Positions 1-5,960 of a stretch of DNA of 7,149 nucleotides are shown here, piece by piece; within the stretch, counting starts at the first letter, position 1, and each line of letters begins with the position of its first letter. Made by a program: the position numbers and the translations under genes. Source of the stretch: Lachnospiraceae bacterium (lineage in GTDB: Bacteria > Bacillota > Clostridia > Lachnospirales > Lachnospiraceae). The notes under the pieces were generated by a model. The model saw only the letters and a program-made list of their open reading frames with translations. It was not told the DNA's origin and did not search any database. The stretch is taken from the NCBI GenBank assembly GCA_900759225.1, contig CAAEUM010000155.1, positions 1-7,149 on the forward strand, written 5' to 3'.

Positions 1-365
1 TAAGCCAGGCTTTCCTGGAAGCGGGAAAGCTCAGCCTGGTCAGGCAGCTCTCCAAACAGAAGCAGATAAGAAATTTCCTCAAAGCCGAAGCGGTTTTCTT
101 TTACCAGGCCTCCGATCAGGTCATCAATGTTGTAACCGCGATAAAACAGACGGCCCTCACAAGGAACCCGTTTCCCATCTTCGATTTTGTGGGATTCAAT
201 TTTAGAAACCTTGGTAAGTCCTGCCACAACACCGTTTCCGTCCTTATCCCGAAGGCCTCTCTTTACATCATAGGCCTCGTAAAAGGATGGGTTAATGCGC
301 TCGTCATTTAAACAAATATCTGCCCACTGGTCTACATTCTGAATATAGTCCTTTGTCTGAATCAT
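1..365 (-). CDS. gltA: Citrate synthase (citrate/2-methylcitrate synthase family), N-terminal part, runs off the left edge
   Basis: The first 121 residues are visible, starting MIQTKDYIQN; the rest lies outside the window. Citrate synthase condenses acetyl-CoA and oxaloacetate to citrate in the cytoplasm, which in fermentative clostridia mainly supplies 2-oxoglutarate for glutamate synthesis. The assignment rests on the family's N-terminal pattern: DVKRGLRDKDGNGVVAGLTK (residues 33-52), a GRLFYRGYNIDDLI segment (71-84) and RFGFEEISYLLLFGELP (92-108), all typical of the Gram-positive GltA-like enzymes. The catalytic His and Asp residues are beyond the edge, so activity and the citrate versus methylcitrate choice cannot be judged. 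The ATG at 363-365 is supported by an AAAGGAG ribosome site 9 bases upstream. The gene has its own promoter candidate and lies 168 bases downstream of jetC in the same direction. The symbol is by family; citZ is an alternative name. Confidence 0.9.
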   Translation of the reverse strand, partial: MIQTKDYIQNVDQWADICLNDERINPSFYEAYDVKRGLRDKDGNGVVAGLTKVSKIESHKIEDGKRVPCEGRLFYRGYNIDDLIGGLVKENRFGFEEISYLLLFGELPDQAELSRFQESLA

Positions 366-374
366 AAAATGGTT

Positions 375-381
375 CTCCTTT
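375..381 (-). promoter_or_regulatory. Ribosome binding site of the citrate synthase gene
   Basis: AAAGGAG on the minus strand, with 9 bases between it and the ATG at 363-365. It fixes the start of the citrate synthase reading frame, since no other in-frame ATG or GTG with such a site is seen nearby. Confidence 0.8.
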
Positions 382-436
382 CAATGATGGTCTTCCTAAA
401 TAGACATGTCCTCCTGCTGCATAATAATCACACATC

Positions 437-473
437 TCAGCCCATTGATCCGTCTGAAGCTTCTCTTGGCTGA
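437..473 (-). other. Possible 5'-leader hairpin of the citrate synthase transcript
   Basis: On the minus strand TCAGCC (468-473) can pair with GGCTGA (437-442) around a 25-base loop that itself contains the palindrome GAAGCTTC (456-463). The hairpin would lie within a few bases of the predicted transcript start near 478. It lacks a following U tract, so it is not a terminator. A role in message stability is possible, but a six-base-pair stem with a long loop could be chance. Confidence 0.3.
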
Positions 474-484
474 ATTGTTACTTT

Positions 485-514
485 ATTCTAGCGCCTTCTG
501 CCATGTTTTGGCAA
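485..514 (-). promoter_or_regulatory. Sigma-A-type promoter candidate for the citrate synthase gene
   Basis: On the minus strand a -35 box TTGCCA (509-514, five of six matches to TTGACA) is separated by 18 bases from a -10 box TAGAAT (485-490, five of six matches to TATAAT). Transcription would start near 478, leaving a leader of about 110 nt before the citrate synthase ATG. The promoter begins about 20 bases past the jetC stop codon, so citrate synthase can be transcribed independently of the operon upstream. This is by pattern only. Confidence 0.6.
499..513. repeat. Inverted repeat overlapping the -35 box, possible operator
   Basis: TGCCA-N5-TGGCA is a perfect five-base inverted repeat (499-503 and 509-513), and one arm coincides with the -35 box of the citrate synthase promoter. 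A dimeric regulator bound here would be expected to block RNA polymerase. The motif does not match the consensus of CcpA, CodY or CcpC as I know them, so no regulator is named. The arms are short enough for chance to be a real alternative. Confidence 0.35.
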
Positions 515-533
515 ATGAATTTTTTCTTAAGGT

Positions 534-3500
534 CTACTCCTCCAGGCTTTCCACAAGCTCCGGAAACTGTGTCCGCTCAAATTCCTGGATGGAAATCGAT
601 CTCTTATTTGGATTGGCAAAGACAAAGGTTTTATCTACATTTTCAACGTAATTCTGGATCTTGTCATTGGTTGCGCTGATAATGGCCTGGAAGCCAAGTC
701 CCCGTATCAGCTCAATACAGCTGGCTACCTTCTCCGCATCCATCTTTGAAAAGGCTTCATCCAGTACAACCAGACGCAGGGTAGAGCCCCGCCTGCTGCC
801 TCCGCTCTGGCCAATGCGGTAGGCCTGTGCAAAGCTTGCAAGAAGGGCCACATACAGCGGGTTCTGCCCCTCGCCGCCGGAATTTTTTTTCATCATCTGT
901 GAAAGCCGGATCTTAATTACCTCATCCTCATTCTGGATCAGCTGCTGCATATCAAAAGACAGATAGGTGCGGTAATCTGCATACTTTTCCATATTGCGCC
1001 GGGATTCTTCTAACTCCTGGGCTGTGGCGTTTTCCGGCGGGATAAAAATGCCGATAAGCTCATTCATAAGGGCGCCGTAATGATTCTCATGCTCCATGGT
1101 AAAAAGGTTCATCTGGTTTTCAAGGCCTGATGCCAGCTGAGATGGGTTTACCTCCAGGGAATCATCCATGAACATATCATAAAAACGCCCGTCCGGCCCC
1201 TTGCTGCGGCCAATGACAAACTGATATTTATCCTTTCCGAAATCGAGCCGGTTAATGATCCGGTTCAGCTCATCCTTTCGGAGGATGGCCTCCTTGATGG
1301 CACTGCGGATCTTGTAAATAAAATCATTCTTAAAATGCTCCACAGCAGACCTGGCCTGCTCTGCAGCCCTAAGCCGGTATTCCTCCAGATGACTGCAGGA
1401 AAGTGTCTCCAGAAGATGCTCATAGCCGCTGTTTTCATGGGCGCTGAGGGGAAGGCTGCGGTTGGGGAAATCTCTTAAATAATCGCCCCGCTTTACAAGC
1501 AGGCTTTCCCAGTATTCATCCCGCTTTTTTGTCAAGTTCTGGATCTTTTCCAGATAGGTTTCCCGTTCCCTGTCATAGCGGGGATGCTCCTTCTGGGCCA
1601 GGAAAGCAGAAAGCTCTTTGTCATAGTCCTCTTTATTTACAAAGGAGCCCTCCTCTGCCAGAAGGCGCTCTTCCAACCGCACTCCATTTTCCTTTAAGGA
1701 GGCGATCTCATTCTGCCGTCCTATGATCAGGCGTTCCAGGCGTTCCATTTCCTTCTTTTTTTGCCGGCATAGATCTAAAATGGCCTCCCGCTCCTTTTCC
1801 AGGCGGCTCACATCCTGCTCCTTTAAGGCTTCCAGGGCCTTTATAAGCTTTTTCTTTTCATCCTGTTTATGCCGGCAGGCCTCTATATCCTTTTTCCACT
1901 GCAGATATTCCTCTTCCTCTGCCTTCAAAAATTCCAGGGAAAGAATACGCCTGCACTGCTGCACCTCCATTTCCAGAGGGGCCTTCTGCTCCGCATACGA
2001 AGCAAGCTCGCTCTCTAAAAGATGGATTCTCCGTCTCAGGCTGTCTTTTCCAATATAAGCATATTTTGTATAATGATCCGGATTCAAATGCTGAAGACGG
2101 AAGCTGTGATAAAGCAGGCAGTCTGGGGTGATCCCGATTTTACAGTCTTTCAGTTCATCCAGGCTCCTGCACTTGATCACCTTTCCCAGGAGGAAATCCA
2201 TATAAGGCTTTAAATAAGCCTCCCGCACCGTCACCTCCTCTGAAAGGGCACCGGGAAGTGACTTTTCTGAAGCCTTCTGTGCCTTCTCCGTATCCAGCAC
2301 AGACACATTAAAATACCGTCTTTCATCCAGCTCCCGGTAAACAGAAAGAGCTGTTTTGGCATACTTAGGAGGAACCACCAGATTCAGCTTATTATTTCCA
2401 AGATACCCCTCCACTGCATTGCGCCATTCATCCTCTTTTACATCCAGAAGGTCTGCCAGCACATGGACCTCTACACCCTTACCAGTTTCCTCCAGCAGAC
2501 GGCGCTGTAAAAAGTCCCTTGCTTCCTCCAGGTATTTGGGATAGGCCTTGCTTCCGGCCCGCAGCTTTGAAAGCTCCTCCCCTGCCTGCTTTTCCTTTTT
2601 TTTAAGCTCATTAAACAGGGAAACTGCCTCCTGGCGCTGCTTTTGTGTATCTGCCTCCATAACAGACAGCTCCTTTTTCAGCCGCCTAAGATGCTCCCCT
2701 GTAATGGTGCCGTTTTCAAACTCCTCAATATCCCACAGGGTCTGGTTGGAAGCAGTCTCCTCTTCCTCCCACTGCTTTAAGGCAGCTGCCGTACGCTCCC
2801 ATTTTGCCCTGCTCCCCTCCATTCGCTCTAAAAGCTCATTTAAGGATTGAAGCTGCTTTTTAACATCCTCATATCCGGTAGAAGCGATCTGGCGCAGAAG
2901 CTGGTCACTTTCCCCGGAAAGGGCCTGCAGCTGTTCTTCTTCCGAAGCTTTTGATTCCTGAAGCTTTTTTAAATCCGCTGCGGCTGCCTGGGATTTTGAG
3001 GCACATAAGACTGCCTGGGACCGCAGATCCATCAGAGAAAGCTTTCCTGTAAACCAGGTGTATTTTTCAATGGCCTTCTCATACTGGCTGTATTGGCCAA
3101 AAGCCTCCTTTATCTGTTCTAGGATCTTTATTTCCCGGCAGGTTTCCTCGATCTTCTGGCGCATGCGTCCGTACTGCATCACACTTTCCTGCATATCCTC
3201 AATATGGATGTTCTGCTCGGTGCAGATATATTCCCGGACAAAATCCTCCAGACGTATATTCATGCGGAAGGGGATGGCCCGCTTAAATAAAAGCGGGAAT
3301 TTTTCACTGTCAAGTCCCCCCAGATAGCAGTCATAAAGCAGGCGGCGGAACCGCTCATTGTGGGAGGTGGTAAAAAAGTCCTCCTTCTGCATGGTGCGCT
3401 CCAGCACCTCCTCCAGCTCCTGGATGGTCATGGTGCGTTTCCCGCTGCGGTAGCCATGGTCTAAAAAAGAACCCTTGTGCCAGAAAAAGCGGCGGGAAAT

Positions 3501-3908
3501 ATGGTTGGTTGCTGTTTCCACATCAAAAACAATACCGACACACTGGCAGTTACCTGTTTCTGTATCTTTTAATTCCAGAACAATGGTGGAGCTGAAATTC
3601 TGATTGCGAAGATAGGAGAATTCATTATTTTCCCCAATGGTTACCATGCCCCTTAAATATTCTACAAGGCTGCGGTCGGAATCATCTGCCGCTGCCTTAT
3701 TAAAAAAGCCTCTTCCGTCTGTGTTGGCATAAAGCACAAGCTGCAGGGCATCGATCACGGTTGATTTTCCGCTGCCGGAATGACCTGTAAAGAAATTGAT
3801 CTCCTGGTTAAAGCTTAATATCTTTTTTGAGATATAATGCCAGTTATTAAGGCACATCCTGTTTAAGGCCAGAAAAGGGGATTTAGTCATCTTCGTCTGT
3901 ATCATCAT
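534..3908 (-). CDS. jetC: JetC/MksB-like SMC ATPase of a Wadjet-type complex
   Basis: This 1124-residue protein has the layout of an SMC-like ATPase (SbcC/MukB/JetC group). The N-terminal head carries the Walker A motif GHSGSGKST (residues 42-50). A first coiled coil spans about 255-455, a hinge-like globular region about 460-635, and a returning coiled coil about 625-865. The C-terminal head has the ABC signature SGGEGQ (1010-1015) and Walker B LRLVVLDEAFSKMD (1044-1057, D1050 and E1051). All nucleotide-binding motifs are intact. In the family, JetC dimers with the JetA kleisin and JetB KITE subunits extrude DNA loops using ATP. The chosen ATG (3906-3908) has AGGAGG 9 bases upstream; an adjacent ATG (3903-3905), an ATG at 3888-3890 and a TTG at 3924-3926 are alternatives. 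The gene overlaps jetB by 26 bases. No jetD follows; citrate synthase is next. An A8 run lies just before the signature motif. Confidence 0.93.
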   Translation of the reverse strand: MMIQTKMTKSPFLALNRMCLNNWHYISKKILSFNQEINFFTGHSGSGKSTVIDALQLVLYANTDGRGFFNKAAADDSDRSLVEYLRGMVTIGENNEFSYLRNQNFSSTIVLELKDTETGNCQCVGIVFDVETATNHISRRFFWHKGSFLDHGYRSGKRTMTIQELEEVLERTMQKEDFFTTSHNERFRRLLYDCYLGGLDSEKFPLLFKRAIPFRMNIRLEDFVREYICTEQNIHIEDMQESVMQYGRMRQKIEETCREIKILEQIKEAFGQYSQYEKAIEKYTWFTGKLSLMDLRSQAVLCASKSQAAAADLKKLQESKASEEEQLQALSGESDQLLRQIASTGYEDVKKQLQSLNELLERMEGSRAKWERTAAALKQWEEEETASNQTLWDIEEFENGTITGEHLRRLKKELSVMEADTQKQRQEAVSLFNELKKKEKQAGEELSKLRAGSKAYPKYLEEARDFLQRRLLEETGKGVEVHVLADLLDVKEDEWRNAVEGYLGNNKLNLVVPPKYAKTALSVYRELDERRYFNVSVLDTEKAQKASEKSLPGALSEEVTVREAYLKPYMDFLLGKVIKCRSLDELKDCKIGITPDCLLYHSFRLQHLNPDHYTKYAYIGKDSLRRRIHLLESELASYAEQKAPLEMEVQQCRRILSLEFLKAEEEEYLQWKKDIEACRHKQDEKKKLIKALEALKEQDVSRLEKEREAILDLCRQKKKEMERLERLIIGRQNEIASLKENGVRLEERLLAEEGSFVNKEDYDKELSAFLAQKEHPRYDRERETYLEKIQNLTKKRDEYWESLLVKRGDYLRDFPNRSLPLSAHENSGYEHLLETLSCSHLEEYRLRAAEQARSAVEHFKNDFIYKIRSAIKEAILRKDELNRIINRLDFGKDKYQFVIGRSKGPDGRFYDMFMDDSLEVNPSQLASGLENQMNLFTMEHENHYGALMNELIGIFIPPENATAQELEESRRNMEKYADYRTYLSFDMQQLIQNEDEVIKIRLSQMMKKNSGGEGQNPLYVALLASFAQAYRIGQSGGSRRGSTLRLVVLDEAFSKMDAEKVASCIELIRGLGFQAIISATNDKIQNYVENVDKTFVFANPNKRSISIQEFERTQFPELVESLEE

Positions 3909-4509
3909 TTTCCTCTCCCTCCTCAAAAGCAGCCAGAAGCTGCCGTATATCGTTTCCTAAAAGCACTGCATTGATGCTTGGGTATACCATTAACCGGCTT
4001 TCAGCGGACAGATCCTCCATCATGTCAAGAGGTTCGATCAGCTGGTATTTTTTTAAAAGGGTCACTGTGCGCCGGATGTCCGTAGGCGAAGGCTGACGCT
4101 TAAACAGACGGCAGTTCCCAAGCTTTTCATGGATCTGCCCAATGGTGGCATACACATTGACGCTGGCAGAAATGCTTTCCATCTGCTCATCATAGATCAG
4201 CTTCAGCGCCAGCAGATACAGGGTTGCAAGCTGGGGAAGCTTATCCCCTGTAAGCCCATCATTTTCAATATAGATCAGGCCCATCTGGCTGTTTTCACGA
4301 AGGGAGATCCGGCTTACGGCAAAATATTCTCTGATAAATTCCAGATGCCGGCTGCATACGGAAAAATCCCGGTTATGCTGAAGGCGGCCAGTACGGCGTT
4401 CATATTTATGCTCAAGGATAAAGGTCTGGCGTAGCAGCAGCCGTATAACCCGGCTTACCTCCTGCTGCTCCTCCTCTAAAAGCTCATCATAATATGGAAT
4501 CATAGTCAT
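3883..4509 (-). CDS. jetB: JetB/MksE-like KITE subunit (DUF4194)
   Basis: This 208-residue protein matches the DUF4194/JetB group in size, position and features. It is the KITE (MukE/MksE-like) subunit that binds the kleisin and helps the SMC complex hold DNA. It is soluble, with no signal peptide or membrane segment. The MIPYYDELLEEEQQEVSRVI start leads into helical segments, then two probable winged-helix units (about 50-110 and 115-185), the second containing SPTDIRRTVTLLKKYQLIEP (141-160). The tail is strikingly acidic (EEGEENDDTDEDD), and part of it is encoded by bases also used for the JetC N-terminus. The ATG at 4507-4509 overlaps the jetA stop as ATGA and has AAGGAGGAG 5 bases upstream; an ATG two codons later (4501-4503) is also possible. 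Identity rests mainly on family features plus its place between jetA and jetC. Confidence 0.87.
   Translation of the reverse strand: MTMIPYYDELLEEEQQEVSRVIRLLLRQTFILEHKYERRTGRLQHNRDFSVCSRHLEFIREYFAVSRISLRENSQMGLIYIENDGLTGDKLPQLATLYLLALKLIYDEQMESISASVNVYATIGQIHEKLGNCRLFKRQPSPTDIRRTVTLLKKYQLIEPLDMMEDLSAESRLMVYPSINAVLLGNDIRQLLAAFEEGEENDDTDEDD
3918..3923 (-). promoter_or_regulatory. Ribosome binding site of jetC, inside the 3' end of jetB
   Basis: AGGAGG on the minus strand, 9 bases before the ATG at 3906-3908, is followed by a second purine stretch GAGAGG (3912-3917) that would suit the ATG at 3903-3905. Both lie inside the jetB coding sequence. This site argues against the upstream TTG at 3924-3926, which sits in front of the Shine-Dalgarno sequence, and favours a start at 3908 or 3905 over the poorly preceded ATG at 3890. 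Confidence 0.75.
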
Positions 4510-5960
4510 TGTGTCTCCTCCTTATGAAGCGAACCTGGCTTTGGCGGATTTTCAGGCGCCTGGTCAGCACTTCTGGAAATAAATGTAAAAGCCGGGTAGG
4601 AAAAACGGCCATTGTGGATCGTCCGGGGCTGTGTATCTGCTACCTTGTATCTGCTCTTTTTGCGCACAGAATAGTCATAGGCCAGGATTAATTTTTCAAA
4701 TGTCTCATCATCCCCTACGGTATCCTCATTTACCTGGAAGCGCCCATGCTCCATGTGGCTTTCCACAAATTCCTCTACCTCATGACGGCTGTAGCGGTTT
4801 TTCACCTTATTTAAGCTTAATATTTCCCTGGAAGAAAGCTCCTCTGTCTCCTCCTCATCCCGAAGCTGTTCCTTAAAGGAGGCTTTTACAGTCCTTGGCT
4901 TTGATAAGGAGCGTTCTGACAGAAGGGATATCTGGCCCAGATTCATTTTTCCGCCAATCAGGGCTGTTTCCTCCTCCCAGCGGCTGCTGCCGGACAAATG
5001 ATTTAAAAGCTGGATCACAAGGCCCTTCGTGTCATCTTCCTGGTTTAAAAGATAGTTCAGGCGGGTAACGGTAGCCCGGACATAGCGGATATGTTCCTTA
5101 TCCATGTTGGCAATGCGGTGTTCAATGTCCTCAAAGCCCCGTTCCAGCTGGTCCAGCTTTTCAAGAACTTCCCAGGGCTCTGCCTTCTTTTCACGCTGGC
5201 TGCCGGAAAAGCTTCCTGGAAAAAGGGAAGGGATCCCTGCACACATGCGCTCAATCCACACATTATCCTCACGCATGGAAATGATCCATTGGCGTATATC
5301 CGTCTTGTAAAGGTAAAAGTTGTCCGAGGTTTTTAAAATATGGTATTTCCGGTTTACGATCTCCTCCACATAGCCCTCCAGATGCTCCTTCAAGAGGGAA
5401 CCGTAATCCTTCTGCTCCAGAAGGCTTCCAAAAAACTTGTCCATATTGTGCAGCATATCCTGCAGGGATTTATTCAGCTTCTTGGTATTGATGATCGCTG
5501 CGTTTAGGAGGCTGATTCCGGAACGTGGGTCATTTTTTAGGGAAAATAAAATGGCATACACATTCTGAATATAAATCTGGGCCTCGTCCTCCTCCTCGCT
5601 GTCCAGTCGGGCAAAGGCCTCTATGATGACTGCCGCATAGTCCGGAATCACAATATTCGTCGTCATGGTGCCGTAATCATCCACCCTGCGCAGCCATCCT
5701 GTCTTCACCAGCCAGTTTAGCACCCTGGTTGCAGGCGGCTCTAAGGCCTCGTCCTCCTCCTCCCCGTCCTCCTGCCAGATGACATATTTTTTCCTGGCAA
5801 AGTATTCGCTTAATAACTGGATACACATGGGGCGGCTTAAAAAATAATTGCTGTACTCATATTCCTCATTGATCTTCAGCAGGGCCTCTATGTAGGTGGA
5901 GCGGTTTACCGAGCGGAAAAGGCTCCAGAACCGGTCCGGGATTTCATTTATCAGTTTCAT
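4506..5960 (-). CDS. jetA: JetA/MksF-like kleisin subunit (DUF5716-type Wadjet JetA)
   Basis: This 484-residue protein resembles the JetA family of clostridial Wadjet systems, the kleisin that bridges the two SMC heads and recruits JetB. The start MKLINEIPDRFWSLFRSVNR followed by YIEALLKINEEYEYSNYFLS (residues 23-42) is the family's typical opening. An N-terminal winged-helix region (about 20-115) is interrupted by an acidic loop (62-75). A helical segment (about 120-205) could form the neck contact with the SMC. A long linker region (about 245-385) with a short heptad-like stretch follows, then a C-terminal winged-helix-like part (about 385-462) that would cap the other head, and a proline-rich tail. 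It is cytoplasmic, with no membrane segments. The ATG overlaps the cobA/hemD stop by 17 bases and has only a weak AGGA 11 bases upstream, so coupled translation is likely. Family level is confident; the exact Wadjet type is not. Confidence 0.87.
   Translation of the reverse strand: MKLINEIPDRFWSLFRSVNRSTYIEALLKINEEYEYSNYFLSRPMCIQLLSEYFARKKYVIWQEDGEEEDEALEPPATRVLNWLVKTGWLRRVDDYGTMTTNIVIPDYAAVIIEAFARLDSEEEDEAQIYIQNVYAILFSLKNDPRSGISLLNAAIINTKKLNKSLQDMLHNMDKFFGSLLEQKDYGSLLKEHLEGYVEEIVNRKYHILKTSDNFYLYKTDIRQWIISMREDNVWIERMCAGIPSLFPGSFSGSQREKKAEPWEVLEKLDQLERGFEDIEHRIANMDKEHIRYVRATVTRLNYLLNQEDDTKGLVIQLLNHLSGSSRWEEETALIGGKMNLGQISLLSERSLSKPRTVKASFKEQLRDEEETEELSSREILSLNKVKNRYSRHEVEEFVESHMEHGRFQVNEDTVGDDETFEKLILAYDYSVRKKSRYKVADTQPRTIHNGRFSYPAFTFISRSADQAPENPPKPGSLHKEETQ
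4515..4523 (-). promoter_or_regulatory. Strong ribosome binding site of jetB within the jetA 3' end
   Basis: AAGGAGGAG on the minus strand, 5 bases before the ATG at 4507-4509 and 11 before the ATG at 4501-4503. It is the strongest Shine-Dalgarno match in the operon. With the ATGA overlap it predicts re-initiation plus fresh initiation on jetB, giving at least as much JetB as JetA, as expected for a KITE subunit present in two copies per kleisin. Confidence 0.75.
5944..5960 (-). other. 17-base coding overlap joining cobA/hemD to jetA
   Basis: The jetA ATG (5958-5960) lies upstream of the cobA/hemD TGA (5944-5946), so 17 bases are read in two frames, giving HETDK-stop and MKLINE. The nearest Shine-Dalgarno-like bases before jetA are AGGA (5972-5975), with a spacing of 11. 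A weak site with overlapping stop and start is the usual layout for translational coupling and implies one transcript covers both genes. Confidence 0.8.

Noticed and set aside
299..431. Minus-strand frame of about 43 codons starting MCDYYAAGG in the citrate synthase leader and running into its 5' end
   Set aside because: It could be an upstream regulatory peptide, but there is no Shine-Dalgarno sequence before its ATG, and its second half is an out-of-frame reading of citrate synthase.
366..533. A remnant of jetD in the gap after jetC
   Set aside because: None of the frames I read in the gap shows DUF2220 or toprim-like sequence. The gap is too short for a remnant and is accounted for by the promoter and leader.
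406..651. 81-codon plus-strand frame spanning the intergenic gap and the jetC 3' end
   Set aside because: No convincing ribosome site, overlap with the conserved JetC C-terminus and the citrate synthase promoter, and no family resemblance.
1529..2850. Several plus-strand open frames of 60-111 codons opposite jetC
   Set aside because: They are rich in Ser, Arg and Phe, the usual product of reading lysine/glutamate-rich coiled-coil codons in antisense. They have no family resemblance, and jetC on the other strand explains the sequence fully.
534..3908. Reading the large ATPase as SbcC or RecN repair protein
   Set aside because: There is no SbcD partner or zinc-hook CxxC at the coiled-coil apex; a globular hinge and the jetA-jetB neighbours point to a JetC/MksB-type SMC.
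4129..5336. Open frames of 60-101 codons opposite or out of frame with jetA and jetB
   Set aside because: They have compositions typical of shadow frames and no recognisable domain, and they are fully covered by well-supported genes.
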